Source: Coffea arabica (taxonomy: Eukaryota; Streptophyta; Magnoliopsida; Gentianales; Rubiaceae). Taken from it: DNA of 64,000 nucleotides. Shown here piece by piece: positions 59,510-64,000 of this stretch (position 1 is its first letter; every line of letters begins with the position of its first letter). Made by a program: the position numbers and the translations under genes. The notes below the pieces were generated by a model that saw only the letters and a list, made by a program, of their open reading frames with translations, was not told the DNA's origin and ran no database searches. The stretch lies in NCBI RefSeq assembly GCF_036785885.1, contig NC_092314.1:16079638-16143637 (forward strand). The letters run 5' to 3'.

Positions 59510-62319
59510 TGTGAGAACCCTAAAATTTTCACATTTTCTCAGTATTTTGTTTATTTTCACTTTCTTTTTTAAAAAAAAATGAAAAGAATTTGTCATCCAT
59601 TTCTAAGGAGAGTTTTCATTGCATATATGTGAACGTGTGATGTGAGATATGTATATATGTCTATGAGTTGGAAGTATAGATGAGCGCGGCATTCGAACTA
59701 GGAAAAGAAGAAAAACATTTGGTGAGAAGAGGAAGGACCAAATCCGGCCGCAAATCCGGCCAGTTCTTGGCCGGATTGCTATTGGTTTTTGAAAAAAAAA
59801 TAAGTTCTCTTCTGCCCTGAATCCGGCCTGGAATCCGACCGGAAATCAGGCTAGATTCCGACCGGATTCCAGGCCGGATTCAGGGCAGAAGAGAACTTAT
59901 TTTTTTTTCAAAAACCAATAGCAATCCGGCCAAGAACCCGGATTGTGACGTGGCACAGGCGGCCACCAACTTTGACCGTCTGTTTCCTTCATTCTTATCT
60001 AGCTTTTGGCCTAAAATATCTTCCATTTCTTACTCTTTCTTGGCCGGTTGTCTTGGAGAGAAAAGACAGGAAGTTCTTCATTTTTTTTCCTAGTTTCAAT
60101 CTTTGCTCAAATCTTGAGATTTCGCCGTTAGATTTTCAATCTACTCCATACAAGTGTGTACTAAGGGGGTTTAAAGCTTTTAACGGAGTGATTTTTGGAA
60201 GGGAGCTTATAAGGTGAGTGTTAAGAAATTTCCTTTTGTTCTAATAATGGTTAATTGGTGGTTTGTAGAAGTTAGATATGCCATTTTGTGGATGATTTCA
60301 TGATTTTAAGTAGAGTTGGTCCAATTTCTGGTTTATTGGGGATTTTTCTGATTTTATATGATTATGGTTAGTTGGCCATGGAATAATGACTTGGTTAGGT
60401 GTAAGATGAAGCTTATATGTACTAGTTGTGATTGCTTACGGAAAATTTCCGCTTGTGGGATAAATTCCGGTTTTAGGGTTTAATTTAGGGCTTTGCTTTG
60501 ATTGGTTGTAAAGTCCTTAATTGGCTTTGATTGAAGGGTATTGTGGTCCTAATTGGATGTGTTTTATTGCTTATGAATCGTATGTGTGATTGTGGTTAGT
60601 TGCTATGAGAATTGGTATGTGATTGTAGGGTGAAAGTGAAGAATTTAGGGGGAAATGCTGGCCGTTTATTTTCTTGTAATTTGAGTGAGACAAGAGCGAT
60701 TTGAAATGTGATTTTGTGTCGAGTTGGACGTACTTCATTGAGAACTACTTCGGTTCTCTCGAAGGGTGTTCGAGGAGTACATTTCTATTTGAACTTATAT
60801 ATTTTCGCTTGGTGAATATCATGACTGTTTTACCATTTTAAAACATGATACGTCTTTAGTTTAAAATTTCAAATGTTTTCTTACTTCTTACCAAAATAAA
60901 GAGGTATGAATTTGGATTTTCTCGGTTACGAGAAACTACTTTCAAGTGAGGTTTTAAGTGTGAAATTATGGTATTTTTGTCCTCCTTTTCACATGATTTT
61001 CATCAAGACATTTGGTCTATAATATCTACTTGAATGTAAGTTGATTTTGAGCCACATAAACAATTCAGAAAATATTTCTTTAGCCTATCTAGCTGGATTC
61101 TGATTTGTCTTCGGTCTAAGTGATTTCCTTTGGAATTTTCTACAACCCTTTTGGTTTAGTTTGCGTTTGGTTTGTGAAACCCTTAGTTATTCCCGTCCTC
61201 AGATCCAAATGCCCTTTTCCATTTTCAAAGTCATCTTTATACGTTCTACTCGTAATTAGTCAGATTTTCTTCGATTTCATCTAATTTTTGCTAGATGAAC
61301 TGTAATATTCTCTCTTGCTTAATCTTAGGTTTCATCGGTGATTGAGGGTAATATCTGGAAAGGTATTTTGGACGTTATTTTGTGTAAATAGGTGAGTGTT
61401 CTTGTGTGTTATGTTTTCTTGATTATATGGCTTGTTATGAATTATGGATAACATGTTAAATGCGTTTTATGATTGCTAAAATGAGTTTTCTAGACGAGTA
61501 TATACTTTATCGCACTAGACCTAAATGAATATGAAATTTTTAATGATTCAATGATCTAAAAGTTACTTGTGCATGAATGTAAGCCTTTTGGCTGAACTGA
61601 GCCCTACCCTTCGTTACCGATCGACTCGAATCAAAAGCGAACTCGGTCGGGCGATTTGGTGACCCTGGATGAATGTTTGGTATACTCGAGTATTACCTTG
61701 TAATCTGGTGGAGTCCGGCCAACGTCCGGAAGGGGGTGAATGAAATGAATGAACGATTGGTATTGTAAATGAGGGGTTTTACTTACAAAAATGCATTTTT
61801 AAATGATTGGATGAATAAGGAAATGAAAGGAGAATGAATGGCTCCCGGTGAACACGTATTCTTTTAATGAATGTATTATTATCGCTTTATATTGTAAATG
61901 GTCCTTGAATTATTGGATATCTATGGTTAATGCATTGGACTTATTATTTGCTTATGGTTTGGAATCTCACTGAGCTTTTAACCAATTCCTTTAGTTTTGT
62001 TTTCCTTAACAGGGAAAGACGAGCAAGGACGAGAGCTCTGTATAGACTAACTTGGTCTAGTTCCTTGAATTTTTGTGTAATGGTTCTCGCCCTAGTGCTT
62101 GACACGGGTTGGATGTATGAAGAATTGAGAACCTTTGTATATTTGAGTTGTACTCCCTTTTGAGATAGAAATGTACATAAGTTTTGCTTTAAGTTTTGAT
62201 GTTTCTTTCTTGTGGTTTTATTTCGAATTTGCTTGAGATATGACTGAGTCCCGGTGAGAGTTGGGCAGGCGGTCCGCCAAACCCTTTGGTTCGCCTTAGG
62301 GAGAGGTGGGGCTGTCACA
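59510..62319 (+). repeat. 5' LTR of the plus-strand Ty3/Gypsy element, 2810 bp
   Basis: Begins TGTGAGAACCC and ends GGGCTGTCACA, giving TGTGA/TCACA inverted tips, and is followed after two bases by a primer site. It contains an 81-bp-arm palindrome (59763-59937). The open frames inside are short and unremarkable. Confidence 0.85.
59763..59937. repeat. Near-perfect 81-bp-arm palindrome within the LTR
   Basis: The left arm (59763-59843) and right arm (59857-59937) are reverse complements apart from about two mismatches, with a 13-bp loop (AATCAGGCTAGAT). The arms contain TTGGCCGGATTGCTATTGGT, an A9/T9-type run and CCTGAATCCGGCCTGGAATC. A transcript across it would form a long double-stranded stem. 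Confidence 0.95.
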
Positions 62320-62321
62320 GT

Positions 62322-62334
62322 TGGTATCAGAGCC
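62322..62334 (+). other. Primer binding site, initiator tRNA-Met
   Basis: TGGTATCAGAGCC, two bases after the LTR end, is the standard initiator-Met complement used by many plant LTR elements. Confidence 0.9.
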
Positions 62335-62975
62335 TGTTTCGCGTGATTTCTACGCAGAGTGAGTTTGGGCCAAGTGGTGAATAAGTATGAAAGACTAAGT
62401 GCTCGTTTGAGCATAAGTTATGAATCATAAAAGTTATAGGGTTTAAATCTTTCTCATAGTATCTGAGAATAGATAGGTACGTCAGGTAGGAATTTCGATT
62501 GTAGATAGTTTACTCTTGGGACTGGCCAGCTCGAGATGTGAATTATCTTATTTCGAATTCTCGTGCCTGAGTACTCCACAGTTGAGGCGATACTAAGTAC
62601 TTGAGACTTGCATTTTGGGAACATGAACAGGCTTTGTTTGGCTAGGATGAGTACTAGAGGTCAACGGATGTCTAGTTTGGATAGAAAGTGACGTGAGAGA
62701 CCGGACGGGGTTACTTTAACTGAGACTAGGATGACATTACCTTTTCTTTTGATTTGTCCTTGTATTGTTACCACATGACTTTTGTTTGTGGTATGATAAT
62801 ACCTACATGTGTAATAGTGACTGCTTTTGACTATCTGCCTAACGTGATATGTTTCTTTGTGTATATATCTTTCTGTGTATTTGGTACGTTAGATCTTGTT
62901 ATTTTAGTCAATTTATTTCATTTATTTATTAAATTACCTTTTGGAAAAGAAAAGAAAAGAGAGAGGAAAAAATAT

Positions 62976-63997
62976 ATGGAGAAGAGACGTGGTCATGGAC
63001 ATGGTCGTGGCCGTGGAACTAAGCGAACCCAAAAACCAAGAGAAAAAAGAGAAACATCAGTCGAGCAAGAACGTGGACCGAGAGTTCAAGTTGGAGACCA
63101 AATGGTGACGGCTATACAACAAATGACGAATATCTTAGAAAGACTGGTAGATCAACAAGGTCAAATGTCAGTGAACCAACCCCAAAACCCTGAGATAGGT
63201 GAGGATAAGGCTCTCGAGAAATTTCAAAAATTTGTACCTCCGAAATTCGTTGGAGGGCTTGATCCGGACATAACTGAACAATGGTTAGAGGCCGTGATAA
63301 ATATTTTCATAATTTTGAACTACACTGAGCAAAGATAAGTGAACTTTACGGTGTTCCAATTTGAAGGACCAACCCGAGCGTGGTGGAATGTTATTAAAGC
63401 AAAGCGGGAAAGAGAACAGACTGCATGGACATGGGCAAATTTCATAAGAGAATTTAACGAGAAGTACCTCCCACATTTAGTCCAAGAGAGAAGAGAGGAG
63501 GAGTTTATTGGACTATGCCAAGGAACGCTAAGTGTGGCCGAATATGAAATAAAATTTACGAAACTATCCAAGTTTCCTTCTGAATTGGTAGCCACGAAAT
63601 GGCGAAGAGTAAGACGGTTCATACAGGGATTGAATTTGGAAATCCAGGAGGCATTAGCGGCGGTGCTAGTGAATACTTATACGGAAGCTCTTGAGAAAGT
63701 TCAAAGAATTGAGGATGCAAAGGCACAGGTAAAAGCCTCTCAAACCCGAAAAAGGGGTGCATCGGGTAATGTATTGGAGGAATTTAGTGAAACGTTACTC
63801 CGCCCACCATGAACATTAGAGGCGTTAGATAAAAGGTCTACAAAGGAAGCCAAATTGGACATGAGGAGATTTCTCAAGAAAGCCAAAAGGTGGCTTCTCA
63901 CTTGGTCTGTAGATACTGTGGAAAGGCAAATCACACCGAAAGTGATTGTTGGAGGAAAGGGCGGAAGTGTTTGATCTGCGAAAGTGGTGATTACCAA
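62976..63997 (+). pseudogene. Degenerate gag of the Ty3/Gypsy element
   Basis: From ATG 62976: a basic G/R-rich start (GHGHGRGRGTKR), then ALEKFQKFVPPKFVGGLDPD, the gag helix with EQWLEAVINIF, FQFEGPTRAWWNVIKAKRE, TAWTWANFIREFNEKYLP, and GTLSVAEYEIKFTKLSKFP, as in Tekay-like gag. A CCHC knuckle (CRYCGKANHTESDC) follows near 63902. Breaks: TAA at 63336-63338, TGA at 63810-63812, and a frameshift between there and 63887 that puts the knuckle in another frame. Not translatable as one protein. The window ends inside it. Confidence 0.88.
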
Positions 63998-64000
63998 GTT

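Larger units (their letters stand above)
59510..64000 (+). mobile_element. Plus-strand Ty3/Gypsy retrotransposon, 5' part (runs off the window)
   Basis: The 5' LTR, an initiator-Met primer site and a degenerate gag are present in order. The gag sequence resembles Tekay/Del-type chromoviruses. Pol and the 3' LTR are beyond the window. A left flank of GTTAG (59505-59509) would be the expected 5-bp duplication. Confidence 0.85.

Noticed and set aside
62754-62975. Upstream in-frame start for the gag frame at 62754
   Set aside because: The residues before 62976 are hydrophobic and unlike gag. The G/R-rich start at 62976 fits the family better.

Overview
This is plant nuclear DNA, most likely from a eudicot. 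The evidence is intron-containing genes with GT-AG junctions, a mitochondrial-type PPR gene, a plant UBX-domain (PUX) gene, AT-rich spacers with microsatellites, and typical plant LTR retrotransposons, Helitron and hAT-like elements. I could not fix the species.

Layout. (1) 1-9.5 kb, plus strand: a P-class PPR gene, orthologue-like to Arabidopsis At1g06710. Its 3' end (last PPR repeats, last intron, tiny last exon) has been tandemly duplicated, leaving a broken PPR fragment and a second candidate last exon. (2) 11.6-20.3 kb, minus strand, convergent with the PPR gene: a nine-coding-exon gene for a PUX11/UBXN4-like Cdc48 adaptor (520 aa by my splice model). It has a 5'UTR intron and a 607-bp tandem duplication inside a coding-region intron. 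(3) 22,052-50,818: one LTR-retrotransposon locus in the order LTR-internal-LTR-internal-LTR (LTRs 3.34 kb, internals 9.37 and 9.38 kb), flanked as a whole by one 5-bp duplication (AAATG). The primer site matches tRNA-Arg(ACG), and a decayed end of integrase is the only coding remnant found. Together with a minisatellite between the pol tail and the 3' LTR, this points to a non-autonomous (LARD-like) member of the Ty3/Gypsy Tat/Ogre group. A hAT-like palindromic MITE sits inside each internal region. (4) About 50.9-54.4 kb: a Helitron-like segment with a 3' hairpin and CTAG-T end, carrying a broken RPA1-like (OB-fold/zinc) gene. (5) 54.4-59.5 kb: spacer, transposon-end sequence, a 291-bp tandem duplication, and a minus-strand chromovirus remnant. 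(6) 59,510 to the window end: the 5' LTR (2.81 kb, TGTGA...TCACA), an initiator-Met primer site and a degenerate gag of a plus-strand Ty3/Gypsy element inserted in that remnant. Its LTR carries an 81-bp-arm near-perfect palindrome.

Only the PPR and PUX11-like genes look functional; they have no evident relation to each other. The rest is a nested transposon landscape. The most informative signal is the middle LTR of the array. Its 5' half carries the variants of the right LTR and its 3' half those of the left LTR, as expected from unequal crossing-over between the two LTRs of a single insertion.
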